From Ferrimonas sp. YFM (lineage in GTDB: Bacteria > Pseudomonadota > Gammaproteobacteria > Enterobacterales > Shewanellaceae), in contig NZ_AP027368.1 in the NCBI RefSeq assembly GCF_030296015.1, forward strand, positions 4,512,839-4,576,838: a DNA stretch of 64,000 bases, written 5' to 3'. The notes beneath the pieces were generated by a model. That model worked only from the letters and a program-made list of their open reading frames with translations, searched no databases and was not told where the DNA came from. Below, in pieces: positions 35,141-43,375 of the stretch. Each line of letters begins with the position of its first letter. Position 1 is the stretch's first letter. The translations under genes and the position numbers were made by a program.

Positions 35141-36019
35141 ATGGAAAGCCTGTGGGAAAGGACGTTCAACAGCTGGGTGTTCTATGAGTGGGAACTGATT
35201 GCAGAGGACTGGTTCTTCCTGTTCGCCATGGCGTTCTTCGGATTCGAACTCATAATGCTGACCTTCAGGGGCAGGATGAGTTGGAACCTGGCGCTGGACT
35301 CGGTCAACAACTTTGTCACCCTACTGGCCCACCTGGGGCTGGTGGCTCTGTTTGCCGCCCTCTATCTGTGGAGTTTCTACTGGGCCTGGGAACTTGCGCC
35401 GATGCCGTTGCCCAACACCCTGACTACCCTGGCACTGTGCATATTGGCCTGTGACCTGGCCTACTACTGGGAGCACAGGATGGCACACCAGATAGGCATC
35501 GGCTGGGCTACCCATACGGTTCACCACAGCTCGCCCCACTTCAATATCTCGGTGGCCTATCGCCACGGTCCTCTGGACGCCATCTTCGGCCTGCCCTTCC
35601 TGCTGGTTGTAGTGCTACTGGGATTCGACCCTTTGATGGTATTGCTGTCCGCGGCCCTGGTGCAGCTGTTCCAGACGGCACTGCACACCGAATCCATCGG
35701 CCGCCTACCCCGCCTCATCGAGGCGGTGTTCAACACTCCCTCTCATCACAGGGTGCACCATGGCTCCAACCCCCAGTACATTGACAAGAACTACGCCGGC
35801 ATCCTGATCATCTGGGACAAGCTGTTCGGCACCTTCGCCCGGGAGCAGGAGAAAGTGGTCTATGGTGTGCTGCCTCCAATCGGATCCAACAATCCTCTGG
35901 TGGTGCTGTTTCATGGATTCAGCCGACTCTTCAAAAAGATGAAGACAACGCCGGGGTTCGGCAACAAGCTGGCCTGCCTGGTGAGAGGGCCAGGCTGGCA
36001 ACCCAAACCCCGCTCCTAA
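35141..36019 (+). CDS. sterol desaturase/fatty acid hydroxylase family protein
   Basis: The 292-residue integral membrane di-iron enzyme has the His-box set EHRMAH, HTVHHSS and SHHRVHHG, plus four hydrophobic helices. The family hydroxylates or desaturates lipids or carotenoids. Substrate unknown. Coupled to DUF2141 upstream and ended by a bidirectional terminator. Confidence 0.88.
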   Translation: MESLWERTFNSWVFYEWELIAEDWFFLFAMAFFGFELIMLTFRGRMSWNLALDSVNNFVTLLAHLGLVALFAALYLWSFYWAWELAPMPLPNTLTTLALCILACDLAYYWEHRMAHQIGIGWATHTVHHSSPHFNISVAYRHGPLDAIFGLPFLLVVVLLGFDPLMVLLSAALVQLFQTALHTESIGRLPRLIEAVFNTPSHHRVHHGSNPQYIDKNYAGILIIWDKLFGTFAREQEKVVYGVLPPIGSNNPLVVLFHGFSRLFKKMKTTPGFGNKLACLVRGPGWQPKPRS

Positions 36020-36021
36020 AA

Positions 36022-36045
36022 AAGACGCCCTTTTCTGGGCGTCTT
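36022..36045. terminator. bidirectional terminator
   Basis: AAGACGCCC, loop TTTTCT, GGGCGTCTT. The minus strand has the better T-run, serving the TrmO-like gene; the plus strand serves the hydroxylase gene. Confidence 0.8.
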
Positions 36046-36078
36046 GTCTGTTATTGAACGCAAACGGCCCATTAAAGA

Positions 36079-36483
36079 TTAAGGACAGCAACGCACCGCA
36101 GGTTTGATGTCCAGCAACCGGGTGCCACTCAAGCAGTCCAGGCCTCGTACCTGCACCCGGCCATGGTCGATGGACTCGATGGTCACCTCGGACGCGGCAA
36201 TGGGGTTGGGACGATGGGGCGATCTCAGGGCAAAGGTGCCCACAGGATCCGCCTCAGGGTTGTGGAACGGCACCTGCAACATAGGATGCTGACGGTCCGC
36301 GTCGTGGAACCAGTAGAGCACCAGAATCCGCTGCCCCACCTCCAGGGCCGTCAGTCCCTCAACGTACTGGTCCTCCAGCACCAGGGTGCAGAGGGGGCCA
36401 TCCTTCTGCACATTGGAGGGACACTCCTCTACGGCGTGATAAGGGGTCTCAATGTGCCCAATGAATGTTAACTCTGCGTTCAT
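36079..36483 (-). CDS. TrmO/TsaA-like tRNA-modifying methyltransferase, short form
   Basis: The 134-residue protein carries TsaA-domain motifs (FIGHIETPYHAVEECPSN, LVLYWFHDADR, GTFALRSPHRPNPIAASEV, GLDCLSGTRLLDIKP). This family methylates t6A37 in tRNA-Thr. It lacks the C-terminal extension of E. coli TrmO, so it is either a compact homologue or acts on another substrate. Confidence 0.8.
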   Translation of the reverse strand: MNAELTFIGHIETPYHAVEECPSNVQKDGPLCTLVLEDQYVEGLTALEVGQRILVLYWFHDADRQHPMLQVPFHNPEADPVGTFALRSPHRPNPIAASEVTIESIDHGRVQVRGLDCLSGTRLLDIKPAVRCCP

Positions 36484-36525
36484 GCCCTTCTCTCACTCCT
36501 ATAAAAATCAAACTTGGCGACGGTG

Positions 36526-37350
36526 CTATCGTTTCCACTCACTGCGGAAGGCCTGGGGTGACTGCCCCGACATCCGTTTGAAGAAGCGGCAAAAGTAACT
36601 GGTGTCCTTGTACCCCAACTTAAATGAGATGGTTTTGATGGTCTTTTGGGTAAAGGCCAGTTCCCGTCTCGCTTCGACAGTCACCTTGTCATGGATCAGC
36701 TGGGTCACGGTACGGCTGAACCGCTGCTTGGACAGCTCATTCAGCCGCTTACTGGTCATCGACAGCTGCTGAGCATACATGGCCACATCCTTGCGCTCCC
36801 GGAAGTTGTCGTCGATGAGGTTCAACAGCCTGACCATGCGCTTATCAGCCATGGTGTCACTGTCATCGCCTTCATCCAGATAGCGCATCATGTAGCGCAG
36901 ATAACCCACCAGCAGTGCACTCATCAGATCCCTGTCCGGAAGCTCTCGGGCCAGCTCACGACCAACCATCTCCAGCAGACCGAGCAGCTCGCCACCGCCC
37001 AACTCATCCAGGCTGATGTAGGGCTCAGTGGAGCGATTGCGCAGAAACAGGCGGTCAATGGGCTGCTGGCAATACTCCCTTGAGCTGATGAACTCAGGGT
37101 TGAATGACACCGACACCATCTTTTGCGGCATGGCGTGAACATCATGAACCTGACCCGGTGCGATGAAGAACACCTGACCCGGCATCATGGGAAACTCGCG
37201 AAAATCGATGCTTTGTGAACCCTCCCCCTCCAGCACCCAGAAGATCTGGAAATACTCATGACGGTGAGGGTGAGGAGTCTGTCGACCTGGGCGCTGCAGA
37301 AACTCCACGTCCAGCGGTACCCCCTCTGGCAACCTCTTGACCTCAATCAT
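36526..37350 (-). CDS. AraC-family transcriptional regulator
   Basis: The 274-residue protein has an N-terminal cupin (HPHRHEYFQIFWVLEGEG, FPMMPGQVFFIAPGQVHDV) and two C-terminal helix-turn-helix motifs (MTSKRLNELSKQRF and TISFKLGYKDTSYFCRFFKRMSGQSPQAFR). Upstream on the minus strand is a 628-bp intergenic region. Target genes cannot be assigned; a neighbour such as the TrmO-like gene or the antiporter operon is possible. Confidence 0.88.
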   Translation of the reverse strand: MIEVKRLPEGVPLDVEFLQRPGRQTPHPHRHEYFQIFWVLEGEGSQSIDFREFPMMPGQVFFIAPGQVHDVHAMPQKMVSVSFNPEFISSREYCQQPIDRLFLRNRSTEPYISLDELGGGELLGLLEMVGRELARELPDRDLMSALLVGYLRYMMRYLDEGDDSDTMADKRMVRLLNLIDDNFRERKDVAMYAQQLSMTSKRLNELSKQRFSRTVTQLIHDKVTVEARRELAFTQKTIKTISFKLGYKDTSYFCRFFKRMSGQSPQAFRSEWKR

Positions 37351-37978
37351 CTGAAACGTGTCGCTCCCTTATTGGACCTGCGGTTCACTGGCCTGCGACT
37401 CAGCGTGGATAGCACGAACCGGCCCCCTTGATAGTGGGGTCAATTATGGCGTGATGGCGGTGTTTGAGAAGAGGATAAAATGGACATGGGATGGCACTAT
37501 TTGCACACCCACTTCAAAGCCATCAATAGCACCCACATTGGCAACACCAACCAACTAATTGTATTTGTTATTTTTTATGTGCTTTGCCACTGGTGACGGC
37601 ATGGACCAAAACTTCCTGGCCAACTCTGCCTCATCCCAGCGCTCTCCGTGGTTCCAAGTAAAGGCCAAGCTGCCTTTAAGGGCCGCTCAACCGCCTCAGC
37701 GCATGGGCAGCTTGACTTGAATTATTGACGGTCGCTGCCCCAGCCTTGTTTGTGGTGAATACACCCCGGAATCTCAGCCTAACCCTCTGATCATCACCTA
37801 CACTTTTGGTAAGACGAGGGACAGTTATCTCACCCTCGAACTTACGACGAAACACGCACCAAGCAGCCCAGCCTCCCCACCTAATCGGCCTGTTGGCATA
37901 GCCAGTCTTCAGGGCAGAGGGGCGGCTGCCGCTCAGGGCAAAGACTGATGTCAGTAGAGAGGGATTCAGGAGCTGTGG
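37351..37978. other. 628-bp region without a convincing gene
   Basis: Between the AraC gene and the antiporter operon. It holds a short plus-strand frame (37358-37558) and a minus-strand frame (37676-37987, 103 codons), neither with a good ribosome-binding site or a recognisable domain. Parts are AT-richer than the flanks. It presumably holds promoters for both neighbours; it may also hold decayed coding sequence. No clear hairpin or palindrome stood out. Confidence 0.5.
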
Positions 37979-38521
37979 ATGAGTCAACCATTGGCAACCG
38001 GCAAACCGCGCGACAGACTGAGCGTCCAGCGCCTTGGGGCGGGATGGCGTGCCGCAGCATTTGCCCTGCTGTGGTGGGTAGTTAGCGACGGCTCGATGTC
38101 ATCCTGGTGGATCGGAGCTCCAGTGGTGCTGCTGGCGACCCTGGTCAGCCTGAAACTGGTCACTCCCTTCTCCTTCTCCCCAGTCGGGTTTCTCCGGTTT
38201 ATTCCGCACTTCATCTGGTACTCACTGCGCGGCGGGATGGATGTCGCTTGGCGTGTGTTCCACCCTCTGTGCCCCATCGCGCCAACGCTCATCGACTTTC
38301 CGCTGCGATTACCGTCAGGTATGGCCAGGGTGTTTTTGGCCAACACCGTCAGCTTGCTGCCAGGCACATTGAGTGCAGAGTTGGAGTCCAGGGTGCTGAG
38401 GGTTCATGTCCTGGATGGGAACAAGGCGGTCACACCGGAGCTGATGGAACTGGAGAGGGTCGTCGCCAGGGTGTTTGGCATCGCACTGCCAGCGGATGAC
38501 GCAAGCGACCGATTGAGCTGA
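37979..38521 (+). CDS. mrpE: Mrp-type antiporter subunit E
   Basis: The 180-residue protein has hydrophobic N-terminal helices (AAFALLWWVVSDG, WIGAPVVLLATLVSL) and the MrpE blocks FIPHFIWYSLRGGMDVAWRVFHP and FLANTVSLLPGTLSAEL...VHVLD. AGGAG precedes its ATG. It is the first gene of a nine-gene operon for a multi-subunit cation/proton antiporter. Confidence 0.9.
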   Translation: MSQPLATGKPRDRLSVQRLGAGWRAAAFALLWWVVSDGSMSSWWIGAPVVLLATLVSLKLVTPFSFSPVGFLRFIPHFIWYSLRGGMDVAWRVFHPLCPIAPTLIDFPLRLPSGMARVFLANTVSLLPGTLSAELESRVLRVHVLDGNKAVTPELMELERVVARVFGIALPADDASDRLS

Positions 38522-38580
38522 ATCGTCAAAATGCTGGCCGCCCCTGACTGAGTCTGGCCATCGAGAGGAACGGAGACCCT

Positions 38581-38859
38581 ATGCAAACCCTGCAATTCTC
38601 ATTGGCGCTGTTCCTGTTGCTGAACCTGATTGCCGGGATGTGGCGGGTGTTGACGGGACCTACGGCGGCCGATCGCATGCTGTCCGCTCAGTTGTTCGGC
38701 ACCACCTCGGTGGCCACCCTGCTGTTGCTGGCCCAGGCCACCGGCCTGACTGCATTGCGGGACGTGGCCCTGGTGTTCGCCCTGTTGGCAGCGGTTACTG
38801 CGGTGGCCTTTGTGCGACGAGCCTGGCCGGGAGAGGAGACAGGTGATGACAGCCACTGA
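38581..38859 (+). CDS. mrpF: Mrp-type antiporter subunit F
   Basis: The 92-residue membrane protein has three helices and the MrpF motif WRVLTGPTAADRMLSAQLFGT plus RDVALVFALLAAVTAVAFVRR. GAGAGGAACGGAGACC gives a good start. It overlaps mrpG by 14 bases. Confidence 0.9.
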   Translation: MQTLQFSLALFLLLNLIAGMWRVLTGPTAADRMLSAQLFGTTSVATLLLLAQATGLTALRDVALVFALLAAVTAVAFVRRAWPGEETGDDSH

Positions 38860-39145
38860 CGCCCTCTCGATGATTCTGCTTATCTGCGGAGGACTGTTCT
38901 TCCTGGCCGGCACCCTGGGGCTGTTGCGATTCCCCGACGTCTACACCCGGCTGCATGCCCTGACCAAGGCAGACAACGTCGGCCTGGGGCTGATCGTGGC
39001 GGGACTGGCAATGGAGGCTCACAACTGGCTGGCCGTACTGAAACTGCTGCTGATCTGGGGGCTGGTGATTCTCGCCAGCGCCACCATCGCCCACCTGATT
39101 GCCCGGGGTGCCTTGCTGCGAGGTATCAAGATATGGAAGAGGTGA
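38846..39145 (+). CDS. mrpG: Mrp-type antiporter subunit G
   Basis: The 99-residue membrane protein has the MrpG motif GTLGLLRFPDVYTRLHALTKADNVGLGLIV. ATG 38846 (GAGGAG upstream) is preferred over a GTG three bases before it. It overlaps the following gene by 13 bases. Confidence 0.9.
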   Translation: MTATDALSMILLICGGLFFLAGTLGLLRFPDVYTRLHALTKADNVGLGLIVAGLAMEAHNWLAVLKLLLIWGLVILASATIAHLIARGALLRGIKIWKR

Positions 39146-39438
39146 CCGCGCTCTACTGGCTGCTGGACGGATTGCTTGGAACAGGGTTGTTCTGCCTTGC
39201 CTGGCAGACTCTGGCCAGCTCAGACCTGTTCAAGGCGGCAGTGCTTTTCATCAACTTTGGGCTGCTGATGGCTTTGGCCTGGGTGCGACTCAACGCCGTG
39301 GATATTGCCCTGGCAGAAGCGGCCATCGGAGCAGGGCTCACCGGCGCCCTGCTGTTGGCCGCCCTGGCCCGACTGCAGCACAACCGGGAGCAGTCGGATA
39401 GGGACCCGGGTCCGCCCCGTAAGGACGAGGAAGGGTGA
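39133..39438 (+). CDS. MbhD-like (DUF4040) antiporter subunit
   Basis: The 101-residue membrane protein matches the MbhD/DUF4040 domain, which in canonical Mrp is the C-terminal part of MrpA (FINFGLLMALAWVRLNAVDIALAEAAIGAGLTGALLL). Here it is a separate gene. The tail is hydrophilic (DRDPGPPRKDEEG). Together with the NuoL-like subunit at 41879-43375 it can replace MrpA. Confidence 0.88.
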   Translation: MEEVTALYWLLDGLLGTGLFCLAWQTLASSDLFKAAVLFINFGLLMALAWVRLNAVDIALAEAAIGAGLTGALLLAALARLQHNREQSDRDPGPPRKDEEG

Positions 39439-39439
39439 G

Positions 39440-40096
39440 ATGATCAAAGAACACTGGGTTCGATGGCCGCTGATACTGCTGATCTTTTTCGGGATCGGCT
39501 ATGCCGTGGTGAATACTCCGGGCCCAGCAGCCCCTCTGCTCACTCAGGTGACCCAGCAGATGGACTCCAGCGGTGTCACCAATCCGGTGACGGCGGTGCT
39601 GCTCAACTTTCGTGGCTACGACACCCTGCTGGAGCTGGCGGTGTTGCTGGTGGCCCTGCTCGGTGTCTGGTCTCTGGGTGACCTGACAGCCTATCGCTCT
39701 GCCGCGCCCGGACCGGTGCTGGAGATGATGTCACGGCAGCTGGTGCCCGTGCTGCTGCTGGTGGCCGGCTACCTGTTGTGGGCCGGCGCCTCCTCTCCCG
39801 GCGGTGCCTTCCAGGCAGGTTCGCTGCTCGGCGCCGCGGGCGTGCTGCTGCTGTTGTGCGGTTGGCAAGTGGACAACCGCTTGCCGGGGCTGCCAGTCAG
39901 GCTGATGCTGGTGGCCGGGTTGGGGGTGTTCATCCTCACCGGGGCAGCCCTGCTGCTGAACGGCAAGTTTCTGCAGTTTCCCCCCGCGCTCGCCGCTGAC
40001 CTGATACTGGCTATCGAGGCGGCCGCCACCTGCTCCATTGGCGTCACCTTGGCGGCCCTGTTTCTCGGCAGCCCACCCACAGGGAGGCCCGGATGA
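39440..40096 (+). CDS. fused MbhE-MrpB antiporter subunit
   Basis: The 218-residue protein has two parts. Residues 1-90 match the MbhE region normally at the end of MrpA (NPVTAVLLNFRGYDTLLELAVLLVALLGVW). Residues about 95-218 match MrpB/MnhB (MSRQLVPVLLLVAGYLLWAG, GGAFQAGSLLGAAGVLLLL). ATG 39440 follows one base after the previous stop. It overlaps mrpC by 4 bases. Confidence 0.87.
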   Translation: MIKEHWVRWPLILLIFFGIGYAVVNTPGPAAPLLTQVTQQMDSSGVTNPVTAVLLNFRGYDTLLELAVLLVALLGVWSLGDLTAYRSAAPGPVLEMMSRQLVPVLLLVAGYLLWAGASSPGGAFQAGSLLGAAGVLLLLCGWQVDNRLPGLPVRLMLVAGLGVFILTGAALLLNGKFLQFPPALAADLILAIEAAATCSIGVTLAALFLGSPPTGRPG

Positions 40097-40422
40097 GCCA
40101 CATCTACCTCTATGCCTTGTTGGGTGTTGCCCTGTTTGTACTGGGGCTCAATGCCCTGCTCGTCCATCGCCACCTGCTGAAAAAGATACTCGCCCTCAAT
40201 GTGATGTGCAGTGGGGTATTCCTGACTCTGGTGGCCCTGGCCGTCCGCCATCCGCAGCAGCCCGCCGACCCGGTCCCCCACGCCATGGTGATCACCGGCA
40301 TCGTAGTCACCGTGTCGGCAACCGCCCTGGCACTGCGTCTGATGCTCAGGGTATTCCAGGCCACCGGGAAGAGTGAGCTTGTCGACCACCTGACTGAGTC
40401 ACACCGCGACCGGAGCCCATAA
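40093..40422 (+). CDS. mrpC: Mrp-type antiporter subunit C
   Basis: The 109-residue NuoK-like subunit has three helices (LYALLGVALFVLGLNALLV, ILALNVMCSGVFLTLVAL, PHAMVITGIVVTVSATALALRLMLRV). The conserved PHAMVITGIVV region is clear. ATGA overlap with the preceding gene. Confidence 0.92.
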   Translation: MSHIYLYALLGVALFVLGLNALLVHRHLLKKILALNVMCSGVFLTLVALAVRHPQQPADPVPHAMVITGIVVTVSATALALRLMLRVFQATGKSELVDHLTESHRDRSP

Positions 40423-40445
40423 GCTGAGAATGCAAGGAGTGGACA

Positions 40446-41882
40446 TTGCTGGAGTTTGCCTGGGTCATCCTGCCGATTATCGTGCCGCTGCTGGGGGGCA
40501 TCGTCTGCTTCCTGTTGCCGGCGCGCTGTCGCTGGCTTGGCTTACTCTGGGCCATCGCCACCCTGATTTGTGTAGCAGGTCTGGGCTGGCAGCTGAGCCA
40601 ACTGGAGGAGGTGCGCTACCCCATCGGAGGCTGGGGCGCGCCCCTGGGCATCGACCTGTTTGCCGACGGGCTGAGCCTGATGATGCTGATGACCACCGCC
40701 CTGACCGGACTGGGGATCAGTGTCTATGCGTGCGGCTACTTTGGCGCGGACAAGGCAGGTCACTTCTGGCCTCTGTGGCTGCTGCTGTGGGGTGCACTCA
40801 ACGCCCTGTTTCTGTCCGCAGACATCTTCAACCTCTACGTCACCCTGGAGCTGCTTGGCTTGGCGGCAGTCGCCCTGGTAGCCCTGGCCGGCGGCGCCCA
40901 GGCGCTGACCTCTGCCATGCGTTATCTGCTGGTGGGCCTGCTGAGCTCGCTGTTTTACCTGTTGGGGGTGGCCCTGCTCTATCACGGTGTTGGCACCCTG
41001 GACCTCGCCCTGCTGGCCGAGCGGATAGTCCCGTCACCTTCGGCATGGGTGGCGCTGGGGCTCATGGGTGCCGGCCTGCTGATCAAATCCGCCCTGTTCC
41101 CCCTGCACTTCTGGCTGCCTCCGGCCCACGCCAACGCCCCCACTCCGGTCAGCGCGCTGTTGTCGGCCCTGGTGGTTAAAGCGGCCTTCTACATTCTGCT
41201 GCGTCTTTGGTGGGCCCTGCTGCCGGCCACCACAGTGCCATTAGCGCAACTGCTGGGAGCACTGGGGGGCATCGCCGTGGTGTGGGGCGGCCTGCTGGCA
41301 CTGCGTCAGACCCGGTTGAAGCTGCTTATTGCTTACTCGACGGTCTCCCAGCTCGGCTATCTGTTCCTGGTTTTTCCCCTTGGCATCGGCCTCGCCTGGA
41401 AAGGCGCGGTATACATGGTGTTGTCTCACGCCATGGCCAAAGCCGCCCTGTTTATGGCGGCAGGCAACATCCTGGCGGCAGCCGGACACGACCGCATTGC
41501 CGAGTTTGACCCCATCCTCCAGAAACTGCCTCTGACCATAACCGCCTTTACCCTGGCCGGAGTCAGCATCATGGGGCTGCCTCCCAGCGGGGGATTCGTC
41601 GCCAAGTGGTTGCTGTTGCAGGCGTCAGTTCAGTCCGGGCAGTGGTGGTGGGCCCTGATTCTGCTGCTGGGCGGCTTCCTGGCCGCGGCCTACCTGTTCA
41701 GGGTGATTGGCTGCGTCTTTACCCAAGCCAAACCCTCGACATCACTACAGGAGATCTCGCCACAGATGGCCTGGCCTCCTTTGGTGATGGCCTTGCTGGC
41801 GATCCTCCTGGGGCTGCTCGCTGCACCGCCTATGACGATGATGGAGCTTGGAGCACCATTCAGCCTAAGGGGGAGCGGATGA
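40446..41882 (+). CDS. mrpD: Mrp-type antiporter subunit D (NuoN/M-like)
   Basis: The 478-residue membrane protein has about 14 helices and the proton-channel pattern of NuoM/N homologues (VTLELLGLAAVALVALAG, LIKSALFPLHFWLPPAHANAPTPVSALLSALVVKAAFY, LLIAYSTVSQLGYL, HAMAKAALFMAAGNI). The start is TTG 40446, with AAGGAG six bases upstream. ATGA overlap with the next gene. Confidence 0.9.
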   Translation: MLEFAWVILPIIVPLLGGIVCFLLPARCRWLGLLWAIATLICVAGLGWQLSQLEEVRYPIGGWGAPLGIDLFADGLSLMMLMTTALTGLGISVYACGYFGADKAGHFWPLWLLLWGALNALFLSADIFNLYVTLELLGLAAVALVALAGGAQALTSAMRYLLVGLLSSLFYLLGVALLYHGVGTLDLALLAERIVPSPSAWVALGLMGAGLLIKSALFPLHFWLPPAHANAPTPVSALLSALVVKAAFYILLRLWWALLPATTVPLAQLLGALGGIAVVWGGLLALRQTRLKLLIAYSTVSQLGYLFLVFPLGIGLAWKGAVYMVLSHAMAKAALFMAAGNILAAAGHDRIAEFDPILQKLPLTITAFTLAGVSIMGLPPSGGFVAKWLLLQASVQSGQWWWALILLLGGFLAAAYLFRVIGCVFTQAKPSTSLQEISPQMAWPPLVMALLAILLGLLAAPPMTMMELGAPFSLRGSG

Positions 41883-43375
41883 GTTGGAGCCAGTCCCTGC
41901 CGCTGCTGATCCTGGGCAGTTCTCTGCTGCCGGGTTTGATTATCTTCCTGCTGCCGGAGGAACGGGTCATCAGCCGCACCACCCTGAACCTGGCCGGCGC
42001 TGTGGTGAAGATAGCGCTGGTGCTGGCGATGCTGGCAGGCATGTTGCGAGGCGAGCACTACCAGGCTCAGTTGCCCCTGACCGAGGGTCTGGATCTGATG
42101 CTGCGCGCCACACCCTTATCGATGCTGTTTCTGCTGCTCTCCGCCATTCTCTGGCTGGTCACCACAGTCTACGCCGTGGGCTACCTGGAAGACTCCCCCA
42201 ATCGCAGCCGCTTCTTCGGCTTCTTCAGCCTGTGCGTGACCGCCACAGTCGGTGTCGCCCTGGCGGGCAACCTGCTGACCTTCCTGCTGTTCTATGAACT
42301 GCTGACCCTGTGTACCTATCCGCTGATCGTCCATCGCGGCACCGAGGTAGCGCGACGGGCTGGCCGAAACTACCTGGCCTACACCGTTGGCGGCGGCGCC
42401 CTGCTGCTGCTGGCCACCGTGTGGCTATTCACCTTGACCGGCTCCCTGGACTTCCGGGAGGGCGGATTCCTGGCCGAAGTGGATGCCTCCCTTCACCCGC
42501 AGCTGACTCTGGTGTTCGTCTTGCTGATCGCCGGACTGGGGGTCAAGGCGGCGCTGGTCCCCCTCCATGGCTGGCTGCCCCAGGCGATGGTGGCACCGGC
42601 CCCGGTCAGTGCCCTGTTGCACGCGGTGGCCGTAGTCAAAGCCGGCGCATTCGGCATCATTCGCGTCATTTTTGACGTTTATGGCATCAACTTCGCCGCC
42701 AGTCTGGGGCTGATGCTGCCCCTGGCCGCCCTGGCCGCCATCACCATAGTCTACGGTTCGGTCAGGGCACTGTTCCAGCAGGAGCTGAAACGGCGGCTGG
42801 CGTTCTCCACCGTCAGTCAGATAGCCTACATCATCCTCGGCGTTGCCCTGGCGGGCCCCATTGCCGCCACCGGCGGCCTGGTGCATCTGGTGCATCAGGG
42901 GGTACAGAAGATCACCCTGTTCCTCTGTGCCGGAAACCTGGCCGAAACCCTGGGCATTCACCACATCGAGGAGATGGACGGGGTGGGCCAGCGCATGCCC
43001 TGGACCATGGCTTCCTTCACCCTGGGGGCGTTTGGCATGATAGGGGCTCCGCCCCTGGCGGGGTTCTTCAGCAAGTGGTATCTCGGGCTCGGAGCCCTTG
43101 AGATGAACCAGGGCTGGGTGATCCTGGCCCTCTCCGTCAGCAGCGCCCTCAACGCCGCCTACTTCCTGCCTATCCTGCACCGCGCCTGGTTCAGGGAACC
43201 GCCGTCGAGCTGGCCGGCGGAGCGCAATCTGGGGAACCAGGAGACCGCCTGGGCGCTGCTGCTGCCTCCCCTGGCAACGGCAGTCATGATCGTGATGCTG
43301 GGGGTGCTGGCCTCCGCTCCCTTCGGCCTGGTGGAGTGGGCCGGCATCATCGCCGACCGGGGGTTCGCCCCATGA
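41879..43375 (+). CDS. NuoL/MrpA-like antiporter subunit
   Basis: The 498-residue membrane protein has the conserved Glu in helix 5 (LLFYELLTLCTYPL), the Lys-containing loop (VKAALVPLHGWLPQAMVAPAPVSALLHAVAVVKAGAFGI) and HQGVQKITLFLCAGN. It is about the length of the NuoL-like part of MrpA without its C-terminal extensions, which are separate genes here (39133 and 39440). ATG 41879 overlaps the mrpD stop. Confidence 0.88.
   Translation: MSWSQSLPLLILGSSLLPGLIIFLLPEERVISRTTLNLAGAVVKIALVLAMLAGMLRGEHYQAQLPLTEGLDLMLRATPLSMLFLLLSAILWLVTTVYAVGYLEDSPNRSRFFGFFSLCVTATVGVALAGNLLTFLLFYELLTLCTYPLIVHRGTEVARRAGRNYLAYTVGGGALLLLATVWLFTLTGSLDFREGGFLAEVDASLHPQLTLVFVLLIAGLGVKAALVPLHGWLPQAMVAPAPVSALLHAVAVVKAGAFGIIRVIFDVYGINFAASLGLMLPLAALAAITIVYGSVRALFQQELKRRLAFSTVSQIAYIILGVALAGPIAATGGLVHLVHQGVQKITLFLCAGNLAETLGIHHIEEMDGVGQRMPWTMASFTLGAFGMIGAPPLAGFFSKWYLGLGALEMNQGWVILALSVSSALNAAYFLPILHRAWFREPPSSWPAERNLGNQETAWALLLPPLATAVMIVMLGVLASAPFGLVEWAGIIADRGFAP

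Noticed and set aside
37768-37774. GCCTAAC, like the start of an integron attC site
   Set aside because: No matching GTTAGGC within a suitable distance and no integron integrase or cassette structure.
37676-37987. 103-codon minus-strand frame
   Set aside because: No ribosome-binding site, no domain, and it overlaps the mrpE start.
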